A program made the position numbers and the translations under genes. From Cycas panzhihuaensis (lineage: Eukaryota > Cycadophyta), in NCBI GenBank assembly GCA_023213395.1, contig CM041465.1, positions 155,131,741-155,195,740 of the forward strand: a DNA stretch of 64,000 bases, written 5' to 3'. Positions within the stretch are counted from its first letter, which is position 1. Every line of letters begins with the position of its first letter. The notes beneath the pieces were generated by a model that worked only from the letters and a program-made list of their open reading frames with translations, made no database searches and was not told where the DNA came from. Positions 1 through 11,551 of the stretch are shown here, in pieces.

Positions 1-613
1 ACTATGATCATCACCTATAAAATACTTGTAAACTAATCATTAAACAATAAATAACTAATTTTAATTTCATGACTTTCACTTATCATATTTATATGAAGCT
101 TTCTCCTCAATAACTTTATATCTTTATTTATAAAGCCACGATTAATCATCAATACTATGAACCAATCATTTGAATAATCTGATAAATAAAAGTAATTATT
201 AAAGGCTAAATAAAACAACCACCATCTACTAAAATATATTGGTAACCAATTACTATAATCATTAGTTCTTTAAGAAGTTATTTTACATAGGTGGTTTATT
301 AGCAAACAAGAATAATATGATTATCTTACCTCTTGCATACAATAATAACAATACAAGATATGTGCTGTAAAAGAGTATACTCATTCATCTCACCTTTTAT
401 ATATGAGAAAATAACTTGTGTATTATCTTCATCAATGCTTTTACACACTTACAACTTTCTTTGGGTAATTAATAAATAACTCATCATCATTATCCAAACA
501 TATTAACTATAGGAAGAGGTCATACTACCTATCCAAGATAAATTAGTTACAATAAGATAATATAAATAGTGTGTTTCTATGCCTCTTTTCATATACGGAA
601 AATTAGATTTCTC

Positions 614-698
<85 letters not shown>

Positions 699-709
699 CA
701 TATATATAC

Positions 710-765
<56 letters not shown>

Positions 766-766
766 G

Positions 767-848
<82 letters not shown>

Positions 849-2269
849 ATTAATTAGATAAGCTCAACAACTAAATTTAGTACCACATAAATAATGTATG
901 AGATTTTTCTCCATGTCTTATAAATAGGTAGAAATTTTACTCAATCATAATATCAACTTTTTAATAAATAAATAACTAGGACCTTTATAAAATATCATGT
1001 AGTATTGTCAATCATTATTTATTTAAACAAGTGTATAATAAACTAGGTAAATATATCATTTGACTAGTGTTGTATATCCACTAAGCAAAATAAGTAAATT
1101 CTAAATGGGATTTTAATATGTTTAATATATGTAAGATACCCACATTAATTTTTACTTCAAATATGCCTACATCATTAATCTTTCTTTAATTTTGAGCCTT
1201 AAAACATTATTAATAAAACTTAATGTCTTTATTTTAAATTAAATTTACTTTTTATTTCGTCAAATTTTATTAACAAGCATTAGCATACAATTGGTAGCTT
1301 AAAAAAACATTGGAAAATACTAAAATAGATGTGAAAATACTTAAAAAAAAAAAAACATCTTTTATCAAGTCAAAGCCACTTTACTAAACTTTACCTATTA
1401 AAATCTCTATCATTTGATCCCTAAATATGTCTTATCGCCATTCATTTTGAGCATATTAAAATTCTGTTTCTAACAAAAATAATGGTTCAAAAAATGGACT
1501 CTTAGATGAAAGGTTATACTAAAAATAACAATAGTATATCCTCATGTATACTTAAGAATTTAATTTTCATCAATTGTAAATTCCAAATTGAGAATTCATA
1601 CTTAGAGCTTAAATCAATACAAGTGCCATGAATTTTTTTCTTCTTAACATTCCTTATTCATGTCCATAATGTAATGCCCATATTTATTTATACCTTTTAA
1701 TAATCGTGATATTAATATTTATCATATAATAATGCTATATGGGTTTATTACCTATTTCACTTATTCTAATGGAGTACTTGTAGTCCTTTTGCTCTTATGA
1801 GATGACTGGTCTTACTTGGGCTATCATATTCTCATAACATCTTAAATAATCTACTATTGCTAATTATGAGATTTGGTGAAGTGTCTAGCCTCACAAAATC
1901 TCAACCACTTCTATAGGTGGATGACTTATATTGGTAATTGTAACTAGTAACAATATTCCTCATCTAATGGACTAACTTCAAACCTAAATGCTTTAAATAT
2001 ATGGATCCAATATGCTTAAATATATGCCTATAATAAATCAATATATTAAGATACCATGAGTTTGTTGTATTTATCACCTATATGTGGTTTCAATCTCTTA
2101 TATGTGGTTTTCATCACTTTTATCTTACCCCAAAATCTTAGTTATATGTTAGTGCCATACTTAATTTTTAACTCATTAAAATCCTCCTTATAATACCTCT
2201 TATATTGACTCATCAACTATCTCGTATATAGGCTTGTAGCCTATTTCCACAAGATCTTTCATAATACAA
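1..2269. other. AT-rich non-coding stretch, probable internal leader of a minus-strand LTR element
   Basis: No credible gene is seen; open frames are short and come from low-complexity sequence. The primer-site-like sequence at 2270-2280 and the LTR-like sequence to its right imply that this is the 5' internal part of a minus-strand element leaving the window on the left. No gag signature was found on either strand. It also holds the TA microsatellite at 614-845. Confidence 0.35.
614..845. repeat. (TA)n / (CATA)n microsatellite, about 230 bp
   Basis: An almost uninterrupted TA dinucleotide run with scattered CA and GT variants. Repetitive Tyr-Ile frames on both strands across it are artefacts of the repeat and should not be taken as genes. 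Confidence 0.97.
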
Positions 2270-2325
2270 CTATGATACCATGTTAAAATTTAGAATTTAA
2301 CTCTAATACTATATTAGAATATTCT

Positions 2326-2649
2326 TGTTAGAAAATGCAACTGAAGTAAATAAGGTCATCAGGGTCTTTCACATCAGGCAGATAACTAGCAGAAGCAGAT
2401 CACATGGGATACCATATTACCATGGGAAACCCTTATGGGTGAAAACCCACAAATGAATAATAATTCCCATTATGACAAAATGATATATTACAAGGATGGA
2501 CTTTGATCTATATTTATAGATCTAAAGTACCAAATATAACTACAAATACATCCATTAGGTCACCATAATCAAGGATATTCCTCCACATAATTAGGCACAA
2601 AAATAAGAGGCCCACTTTACATTAGGTGATATGGTCACATATTTTAACA
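2326..2649 (-). repeat. Element A 3' LTR
   Basis: Starts TGTTAGAAAATG and ends TTTTAACA on the plus strand. It pairs with 6274-6597 across its whole length, including the shared stretches CCATTAGGTCACCATAAT and AGGCCCACTTTACA-type sequence. Confidence 0.85.
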
Positions 2650-5600
2650 TCCCCTCTTAATGTAAATGTGGGGCAACAAGGATTATCATTGGGAATAAAT
2701 CCCCTCTCAAGGATAACCTTACCCAACCCAATATGAATGAACATCAATGTAGTGATTTTCACTCGGATGTAATGGTGCCATGCCTCGTATGTGCTCAATT
2801 CTTTGGAAATGATCCAAGAGACCTACAACCATATAACTCTCTCTACACCTGACACTTCATCCATTCAACTTAGATATATGCCTTTGACTAAACCAAGAGG
2901 ATGAGCCACTTAAGCCATGTGAATTGCCTCTTCAAGTCTGCATTAAGGAACACTGATATGATACGATATGATACCTAACTATTTGAAGCTGATGAAGTAA
3001 GGATCAAGCAGACCAATGAATATAGAGACTGGTGCTAAATATCTCATCATACCTTAATCCTTCTTCTTTCTAGAAACCACCTATGCAACAAGCTTACTAA
3101 CTTGTATACTGACTAGGTACTTATTTCAATACAACTCTCCATCGTGAATCTGTACTCACTGGAACATTGGTATCTATCTCAAGCTTTGACTAGCATGTTG
3201 ATCCATGATCTTCCATCATCCTATAGGTCTTCAACTCTTAATAGAACTTGGGGTTGCAATCCATGTCTCATCATCTAACAACTCCTCATCATCAATCTGT
3301 CATTAAATCCTGCTTCTATCTCAAGTATAATGTTAAGCAAACAAACCTGCACAACTGCTGAATAACGACTTAGAAAAGTGAAGTAATGAAGGATAAAACA
3401 TGTAACCAAATGACACTCAGCATGATACATCAACAACTCTATAACATCTAGACTAATCACAATGCATTACCCTTATAGATCAAACTATTTGTAAGCTAAA
3501 CAATTGATAGGCTCCAAACTCTTGCAATCTTGCTACTGCAATCTTTGTCTAAGATGTGTGCACTCCAATGCACCAAGGAAAATAAGTAGAAGGCATATGA
3601 CTTGGTCCAAATACAAAACATGTGAGGGGAAATCATGCCATGAATAGTCACAACAAGGGTACCTATACCTATCTACTACATTTTCTACCATCAAACCATG
3701 GGAGGCAGAACTAAAACATGCACTAACCTCACCATCTGCATCATGATATTCATCTGTAATGTAACCTTATAGGCTAATTGTATATGCCATGACAAAGCAT
3801 AACTGATTTTAAGGCATCTCATCTTAGACCTTTCCATTCACACTTAAAATTTATCAAACACATTGTCTCAATTTTATATCAAACTTATTTAGATATGTAC
3901 CCATGTTGAACTAGCATCAAAACATGACACACACCTCATGCTAACATTCCAAATAGCAAAGTATAATGGTCCAACAACCATTCATACAAGAAAATTCTGA
4001 GCATCATCACCTCATATACATCTAATGTAACAGAACTCAAATGTATACCATGAATAAATCACACTTATTTCACTAAATAATCACATAGATCATGAATTTT
4101 ATGTAATGATTAATGCCACACTCAAACATTAATAGAGTTTGTATTAAGTTGCAATGAAGGTATCTCACTCAAACTTCACCCATTCTTGCCCATCATTTCC
4201 CTCAAACTTGTCCTCAAACACACCCAAGTTTGCCCTTAGTCTCGCCCATAAAACCTGCCCAATTTTTGCCCAATCTTGCCATTAACACACATGCAACAAG
4301 TATCACATCACCATCTCAAAATCTCCCATCTTTACCCTCATACATGCCCTCAATCCTCTCTTATGTATCTCATACGCAAAAGGGTTAGATTGCTTCCAAC
4401 TTCACCTTGTAAGCACACCTTATGTCACCCATTAAACCTCGTTATATAGTCACATGCAACAAGGACTAGTAACCACTTACTTTGCCATTAACACAATCTT
4501 AACAATTCTCTCATACGATCACATGCAAGAGAGTCTCAAACATCACTTAAGATTCATCACTTTGCCATATCATAAAGTTGCCTTATTCACCATATATCGA
4601 CATGAAACCTTATAAAATATATTTAGGCTACTTAAAAATATACATACTCTTATAAAAAATGTCAAAGTATAATTACCAAATGAGATATCAAATGATAACC
4701 AAGTATATTGAGTAACTCTAAATATATCAAGGTATTCATAAAAGTAATACAACTTTATAAATAAGGTGAATTAATAAAAGGCACCTTCAAATATAAAAAT
4801 GATTGATAAAGAATATTGGCGAAAGTTTATGAAGGGCAGATGTTACATCAACGCGCAACTTAATAAAGCATTTATTATTAAATCAAAAGGCAAGAAAATT
4901 TGAATAATGATCAAATCACTTCAACCTTTGCATAAACGATGATGGTAATACATGGTAAACTCAGTGGCTCACAGTCAAATTTATCAGATGGTGGTGTCAA
5001 ATATATATATCGACTGTGATATCAGCCAGGCGATCAACTCATCACATGTACAATGGCGAAGACAAAATGGGTGACAAAAAAATATAGGCGACAATGATGG
5101 CGGCTGTAACATCAACTCACTGCCATTAGTGATGCAATGTTAATACAACTATGGCAATGAACAAAATATCAAAGATATTCATATATCACACATAGGGTAA
5201 AAAACACTTAAGGCAAACTACTTATCCATCAAGTAGTGAACACAATTTTATCATGGGCGAACACAATAATATAAATAATTATTTTGAATGGATGACCAAC
5301 AGCTGCAAATTCATATGACTGAGATTATATTCATGCAGAATGCATATAGATCTATGCAAACAAGTGATAATATAATCATGCTTAGCTACTAATACACAAA
5401 TGCAGGGGTGACCTTATATGAACACACTCATCATGCAATGAATAGATGTAACTGGAAATTAGATAATCAGACACCCAGCGAGTAAATAAAGTAGCTGAGC
5501 AACAAAATCTCAAGGGCATCAATATCATAACAACATGTGAGGGCAGCTCAAATACATTAGCAATCAATGTATTTATTAATGGGCAAACAAAATATTCATT

Positions 5601-6261
5601 TTGGGTAATAAACTGACATAACATATAATAATTTCATCCAGAATATATCCATAATCACAAACACTAGATAAAATTTTAGTGGACAAACATGGTGATCAAT
5701 ATTAGTAGAAACAAATCATATGTAGACTACAATCAATCATATGCGGGGTTAACATATCACCATGTTTAATCAAGCGGCAACATATATATCATACATACTT
5801 AATAGTGTATATATAAGAGTATGAAAAAACCCTAAAATACCAAATGAGTGAATATTTAATGAGTATACCTTTGTTTTGATGTCGTATAATATTATTTTAT
5901 GGCTCTACAACATCCTTGTTAGGGTTCCTGCACTCTCCCACCAGTAACAGAGGGTTGGCAATCAACTCTACAACATGCAAACTCAGTGGCAATGTCAAAC
6001 AAGAATCTGACACCTTCAACAGGCTCAAACGACACTCACATGGATGGCAATGGAGTCAATGCTCATCCACACACCTCCATGTAGTTCAAAGTACCTGAAA
6101 ATAATGGATAAAAGGCTCCCAGGATCCTAATGATCATCTACATTACTATGGCTATTTTGCATGGTCATCAAGCATACCAATCTGCTAAGGGCAAGCCAGC
6201 ATGACCTGACACCATCGATTGGACCACCGACAATGTTCATCTACTTGTGCATGACCTACAT

Positions 6262-6273
6262 GCTTTAATACCA
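6262..6273 (-). other. Primer binding site of element A (initiator tRNA-Met type)
   Basis: The minus strand reads TGGTATTAAAGC immediately after the LTR end, against the plant initiator-tRNA-Met consensus TGGTATCAGAGC (two changes). Confidence 0.75.
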
Positions 6274-6597
6274 TGTTAAAAAACATAACTGAAGCAAATA
6301 AGATCGATAAGATCTTTCATATGAGGCAGATAATAAGCAGAAGTAGATCACGCAGGACACCATATTGCTGTGGGAAACCCTTACTGGTGAAAACCCATAA
6401 ATGAATAATAATTCACATTATGAAAAAATGATATATTACAAGGATGGACTTTGATCTATACTTATAGATCTAAAGTACCAAATATAACTACAAATACATC
6501 CATTAGGTCACCATAATTGAGGATATTCCTCCACATAATTAGGCATAAAAATAGGAGACCCACTTTACAATAGGTGGTATGGTCACATATTTTAATA
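6274..6597 (-). repeat. Element A 5' LTR
   Basis: Same length as its partner (324 bp). Its outer end reads TTTTAATA where the partner reads TTTTAACA, a C-to-T change that has destroyed the terminal CA. Confidence 0.85.
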
Positions 6598-7063
6598 GTT
6601 CTAATTATGAATAATATAAGTATATCAAAGAAGTATAATGAATTGATCATATCATGAGAAATATGCATAAATCATGTATGTAATATTAATATATCAAGTA
6701 ATAACCTGAAATATAAAGTATAAACATGAGAAGCATACACTATAAGAGAGATAATAATGTGAAAAAGACTATGGGGAAAGGTTGGAGTTCAGAGCTACTC
6801 TTTATGATATCAAATGATTATATCTCTAAGTAAATCTTCCTTTCTTAATCCTTTATCAAGTTTCTAAGTGGTATATATATATATTTATAGATGCGTCACC
6901 TTATGAATACCCTATTATATCTCTTGAGCCTTATCATCATCTAATAGGATGTTTACATAAAAAATCATATATATTATGTCTATTAATACTTTTGGTGAGT
7001 AAGATTTTGATAAGTCCATAATAATATATTAAATATTAAATATATAAAAATATCACATATTCC

Positions 7064-7389
7064 TATTAGGAAACACCTATGTAAGCAAGTCGATAGAATC
7101 TTTCACACAAAGTAGATTTAAGTAGAAACAAATACATGAAACACCAAAATTATCACGGGAAACCCTTACAGGTAAAAAGCCACCAAAATAATATTATATT
7201 CATATTTTGACAAAACTAGTATTGTACATTATAGATAGACTTTGATATAAATTTATATATCTCAAGTTCCATAATATAATTACATTATTAAATATATCAA
7301 CTCACCAATATCATGAATATTTTACTTATAATTATGTACATAATTAGGCCCACTTTACATTAGTCAATAATGCATATAATATTCTAACA
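7064..7389 (-). repeat. Element B 3' LTR
   Basis: Begins TATTAGGAAACACC (the partner begins TGTTAGG) and ends ATTCTAACA on the plus strand. It matches 11236-11546 and, more distantly, both LTRs of element A. Confidence 0.85.
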
Positions 7390-7489
7390 TTCCCTCTTAA
7401 TATAAATGTGGGGTATCAAGGTTTATCCTTGGCAATATATTCCCTCTAAAGGATAACCTTACCCAATATGCACGAACATCAATGTAGCA

Positions 7490-7760
7490 TCTTTAGTTAG
7501 AGCTTGGTGAACACATCCACAAGTTAATCTCCACTTGGACAAACTTTAACCTATATCTTCCCTAATTTGATATGTCATTGGATGTATTGGTTGTATACCT
7601 TATATGTGCTTAATTTTTTGGATGTGACTCTAATAGTCCATACAACTATAGAACTCTCTTTACACCTAATACTTTGTCCATAAAACTTAGGCATATTCCT
7701 TTTACTAAACCAAGAGGTTGATCCACTTGAGCCATGTGAATCTCCTCTTCAAGTCTTCAT
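7490..7760 (-). pseudogene. Possible Ty1/copia RNase H tail remnant in element B
   Basis: Near 7497-7549 the minus strand reads SGD-stop-LVDVFTKL, resembling the Copia RNase H C-terminal motif SGDQLADIFTK. Further upstream, about 7680-7760, a frame gives LEEEIHMAQ, reminiscent of the Copia reverse transcriptase DLEEEIYM segment. Stops and frame changes separate the pieces, so the RT and RNase H would have been largely deleted. The position next to the purine tract and 3' LTR is where a Copia polyprotein should end. The corresponding stretch in element A is shorter and lacks the FTK motif. This is motif resemblance only. Confidence 0.4.
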
Positions 7761-8864
7761 TAAAGAACACTATCATCTCATTCATTTGATATAATGCCCA
7801 ACTATCTGAAGTTACTAAAGTAAAGATCAAATGGATCAATAAATATAGAGACTACTGTAAATATCTCCTCATACCTAAATCCTTCTTTTACATGAAATCT
7901 CCTGCATAACAAGTCTTACCAACTTATAAACCAACTAGATTCTTTTGTTAGAGATAAGAGACTCAAATCCCAAATAACACCCATCTAATACAACTTTCCA
8001 TTATGAATCTACACTTATCGAAACATTGGTATCTATCATAAGCTTTGACTAGCATGCTAATCCTTGATCTTCAATCATCCTATATGTCTTTAACCATTAA
8101 TGGAACATGGGGTTACAATCCATGTCTCTTCATCTAACAACTCCTCCTCATCAATCTTTCACTAGGTCCTGCTTCTGAACAAACATAATGTTAGGCAAAT
8201 AAACCTCTACAATTATTTAATAATAGCTCAAAAAAGTGAAGAACTAAGGGATAAACCTGTAATTAGATGGCACTCAACATGATATATCATAAACTTATTA
8301 ATTGATATCTGCACTAATCATAATGCTTCCCCTTTACATATCACACTACTTGTAAGATAAATAATCCCATAGGCTTCAAACTCTTACAATCCTATTGCTA
8401 TGATGTTCATCTAAGATGTGTGCACTCTAATGCACCTCAAGAATCAAATGGCAAGCTTTTGACTAGTCCAACATATAGAACAAGGGGAATATGTGGCATG
8501 AACAACTTTAATAAGGTGCTTAATACCTGTCTGCTATAGCTCTACCATAAATCTATAGGAGGTAAAACATACGATGCACCAAACCTTCTCATCTATATCA
8601 TGGTACTTGTAACTTAATCTAAGAGGGATACACAAGACAACTAACTCTTATTTTATACCATGATAAAGGCATAACTAATTTTTAAGGCATCTTGTCATAG
8701 ACTTTTGCATTCACACTTTGAATTCATCAAACACTCTATCTGAGTTCTACATTAGACTTGTTCATATATGCATACATACTAAATCAACATCAAATCAAGC
8801 CATAAATCCTTAAGCTATCATTAATCCAACTAGCAAGGTATAATAATCTATTATAACTGATAAT

Positions 8865-9190
8865 TATCACAGGTTGCCATTACTCCAAAAGCCCTAGGGT
8901 GATTTAGGAAGAGGACTTCCTGATGATAGTTGGCGTCACGTGCTCCAACACTCCCCCGTCACAAGGAGTCAGCTGTACCTATATAGCATTGCATGTCCAC
9001 CACGACGTTCCTCGGTGCCACCCAGTAAACACCTTCACGTATCTCTAGGTATGCTACCATAGTACACAGGACCAGTTTTGAACCTTAGTCACTCTGATAC
9101 CACTTGTCATAGGTTGCCATTACTCCAAAAGCCCCGGGGTGATTTGGGAAGAGGACTTCCTTATGATAATTAGCATCATGCACTCCAACA
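8865..9190 (-). mobile_element. TRIM (terminal-repeat retrotransposon in miniature), 326 bp, nested in element B
   Basis: Two 86-bp direct repeats (8865-8950 and 9105-9190) enclose 154 bp. On the minus strand the repeats start TGTTGGAG and end TGACA. Right after the 5' copy comes TGGTATCAGAGTGAC, an initiator-tRNA-Met primer site (about 9089-9103). The purine tract GACGGGGGAG precedes the 3' copy (8951-8960). The flanks ATAAT (8860-8864) and ATAAC (9191-9195) form a near-perfect 5-bp target duplication. It has no coding capacity and would need enzymes from an autonomous element. It is GC-richer than its surroundings. Confidence 0.9.
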
Positions 9191-10536
9191 ATAACCACTC
9201 ATATAAACAACAAATTCTAAACCTCTTTATCACCTCATACATATCTGATGTGATAGAACTCAAATATACATCATGAATAAAACACACCATTTCATTGAAT
9301 AAATCACATATATATGAACTTTGTGTAACAATTTATGTCATACTAAAATAGTAATAAAGCTTGCTTGATTTTATAGCTAAGTTATCTCATTCAACTTGTC
9401 CTTCTTGCCCTCTCAAGCCTTATCTCACCCATCAACCCTCTCTCATATAAATCATATTCAGAGAGGTAGCTTGTTGCCTCATCTTACCCATTCTCACCTA
9501 ATTAACTTGCCATGTAACTCACACACAATAAGTATACCTTTGCCTCATATTGCTATCTTCACCCATAATGAAGCATGCTTAATACACTCTCTTCTCCTCA
9601 AATCACCAACCAATATATCACCAATTAAGAGGGCCAAAACACTTATATCAATATGACTCAATGTCACCTCGCATCACCTTATATATGCCAAACACCACTA
9701 ATTAAGAGAGTTCTTTATCCTAGATTGCCATCATATCATTAACACAAGATTCCCATAACATGACACATAATACAATATATATGCCCACTTGTAGTAAATA
9801 CTATATCAAGCTTAATGATCTAAAGATAACTTTAACATGGTGAAAGGGTAAATAACAAATTGTATGTGATTATTAATGGGCAATTCTTTAATGTATCAGA
9901 GGTCACATAATATATATACTATGCCCTTACTTAATACATCAAAAAATGTCTTTGTATTAAGTCAATATGACTTAATACACTTTATTTAGGTGACTTTATG
10001 GAATAATGGATTTAATATATCAAATAACATTGACAAAATATATCAATGTAAATAATTTAAAAATATATCATAAATGATATACAATCAATATGTTGATATA
10101 TTAGGTAGTGTGATCTATTAATACTCCATAGGCGACTGCATCAAATAAATATACAATGGCACGACCTTTATATAAATAAAAAATAATTTATATAAATCAA
10201 AATGTGATTGTGAAAATCAAATAGATGATAGACTTTAGAGGACAACTTCAAATATGTAACTCATTACACAGGCATCAATATAACTTATGTGGCTTAATAT
10301 ATCACACACATAGATATTATAAGGGTGACATAATAAATATTTGGCTGTAATTGAATCAAATATAGTGACATATCATTACAATCCACTATATTATTATCAC
10401 AACTAAAAATATTAATCATATTAATCATAGAGAGTGTAAAATATAATAATGGGTGGCTAAAATAATATTAAACCTGTGATTAAATATAATCACATAGGTA
10501 TATCAGATATAGGCAAATGAATAATTCAATACACAA

Positions 10537-10567
10537 CTCTCTCTCTCTCTCTCACTCACTCACTCAC

Positions 10568-10640
<73 letters not shown>
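10537..10640. repeat. Compound (CT)n-(CACT)n-(CT)n-(AT)n microsatellite
   Basis: CT repeats interrupted by CACT units pass directly into an AT run. It lies inside element B near its leader; element A has no equivalent. Confidence 0.95.
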
Positions 10641-11235
10641 CTATGATTAAATCTAGGCAATGCAAATGTATATAATTGAATCCTAAATATCAAGCAAGTG
10701 ATCAAATAATAAGCATACCTTTATATTACCATTTTTTTCATCTCACAGCTCTACAATAGCCTCACTGAGACTCTATACTCTCCCACTCATCAACAAAGGG
10801 TTGGCAATCATCTGTAATAAGGTATACAACATCTCTCCACATATGGGTGGCCTCAAACACATCTTAATTACTGAACAAATGTCAAAATCATCTCCACATA
10901 ATCCTAGGGCTTTGCAAACTTAGTGGCACCATCAAACAAGAATTTGACACCTTTAACAGGCTCAAAATAAGATCCTATGGCTAGCAATAGAGTAACTAGG
11001 GATATAGATCACCTTCTACTTGTCCACACACATCAGTAGGGCATTGAAATCCTATAAAATAGAGACACAAGGCTTCTAAGATCCTCTAATAATCATCTAC
11101 ACCTCTATGGTAATTTTGTAGGGTTGTAAGACATGTTAATCCACTCAAGGTAAGCTAGCATAACCTAGCACCAATGATTAGACAATCTAGACAATAATTC
11201 TCCATTTGTGTATATCCTCTAACACTTTTATACCA

Positions 11236-11546
11236 TGTTAGGAAACACCTGCATCGGTAGGTTGGTAAAATCTTTTACACGAAGTAGATCTAAGAAGAAA
11301 CAAACATATGAAACATTAGAATTATCATGGGACATCCTTATAGATAAAAGCCCACTAAAATAATATTATATTCACATTTTGATAAAACTAGCATTATATA
11401 TTATAGATTAACTTAGATCTATACTTAGATCTCAAGTACCATAATATAATTACATTATTACATTTGTCACTCTCTAATATTGAGAATATTTTGCTCATAA
11501 TTAGGCCCACTTTACATTGATTGGAAATGCAAATAATATTCCAATA
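11236..11546 (-). repeat. Element B 5' LTR
   Basis: Begins TGTTAGGAAACACC on the plus strand and ends in CCAATA, where CA has decayed to TA. The primer site adjoins it on the left. Confidence 0.85.
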
Positions 11547-11551
11547 ATTCT

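Larger units (their letters stand above)
2326..6597 (-). mobile_element. Element A: Copia-like LTR retrotransposon, coding capacity lost (4.27 kb)
   Basis: Two 324-bp direct repeats (2326-2649 and 6274-6597) flank 3.6 kb of sequence. Left flank ATTCT (2321-2325) and right flank GTTCT (6598-6602) form a 5-bp target duplication with one mismatch. Orientation comes from the minus-strand primer site TGGTATTAAAGC (6262-6273) inside the right LTR and the purine tract AAGAGGGGA (2650-2658, minus) inside the left LTR. The interior is colinear with element B along most of its length, yet neither has a frame above about 90 codons. A decayed, non-autonomous Ty1/copia derivative is the best reading; a family that never coded for protein is the alternative. 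Confidence 0.8.
2281..7057 (-). mobile_element. 5' LTR of a minus-strand element, split by element A (2281-2325 and about 6598-7057)
   Basis: Read on the minus strand, the LTR would start TGTGATATTT near 7057 and end with TTTTAACA at 2281, about 505 bp once element A is removed. It is followed at once by TGGTATCATAG (2270-2280), close to the initiator-tRNA-Met primer site TGGTATCAGAG. A TATA-like run sits near 6873-6892. The TG...CA ends and the primer site fit a 5' LTR. Its partner LTR would lie left of the window, so this is an inference from one end only. Confidence 0.45.
7064..11546 (-). mobile_element. Element B: Copia-like LTR retrotransposon, sister of A (4.48 kb)
   Basis: LTRs at 7064-7389 (326 bp) and 11236-11546 (311 bp) are flanked by ATTCC (7059-7063) and ATTCT (11547-11551), a 5-bp target duplication with one mismatch. 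The minus-strand primer site lies at 11223-11235 (TGGTATAAAAGTG) and the purine tract AAGAGGGAA at 7390-7398. The interior matches element A in order. For example, 8085-8285 parallels 3225-3430, and both leaders carry a similar block ending in a GTAGAGC motif. It also contains the TRIM at 8865-9190 and a CT/AT microsatellite. Stops break all longer frames. Confidence 0.82.

Noticed and set aside
503-857. Several 90-codon Tyr-Ile-rich open frames
   Set aside because: They are translations of a TA/CATA microsatellite on both strands, with no coding signal.
9100-9115. CTCTGATACCACTTGTC considered as part of a tRNA gene
   Set aside because: It is the complement of a retrotransposon primer site next to the TRIM repeat; no cloverleaf is present.
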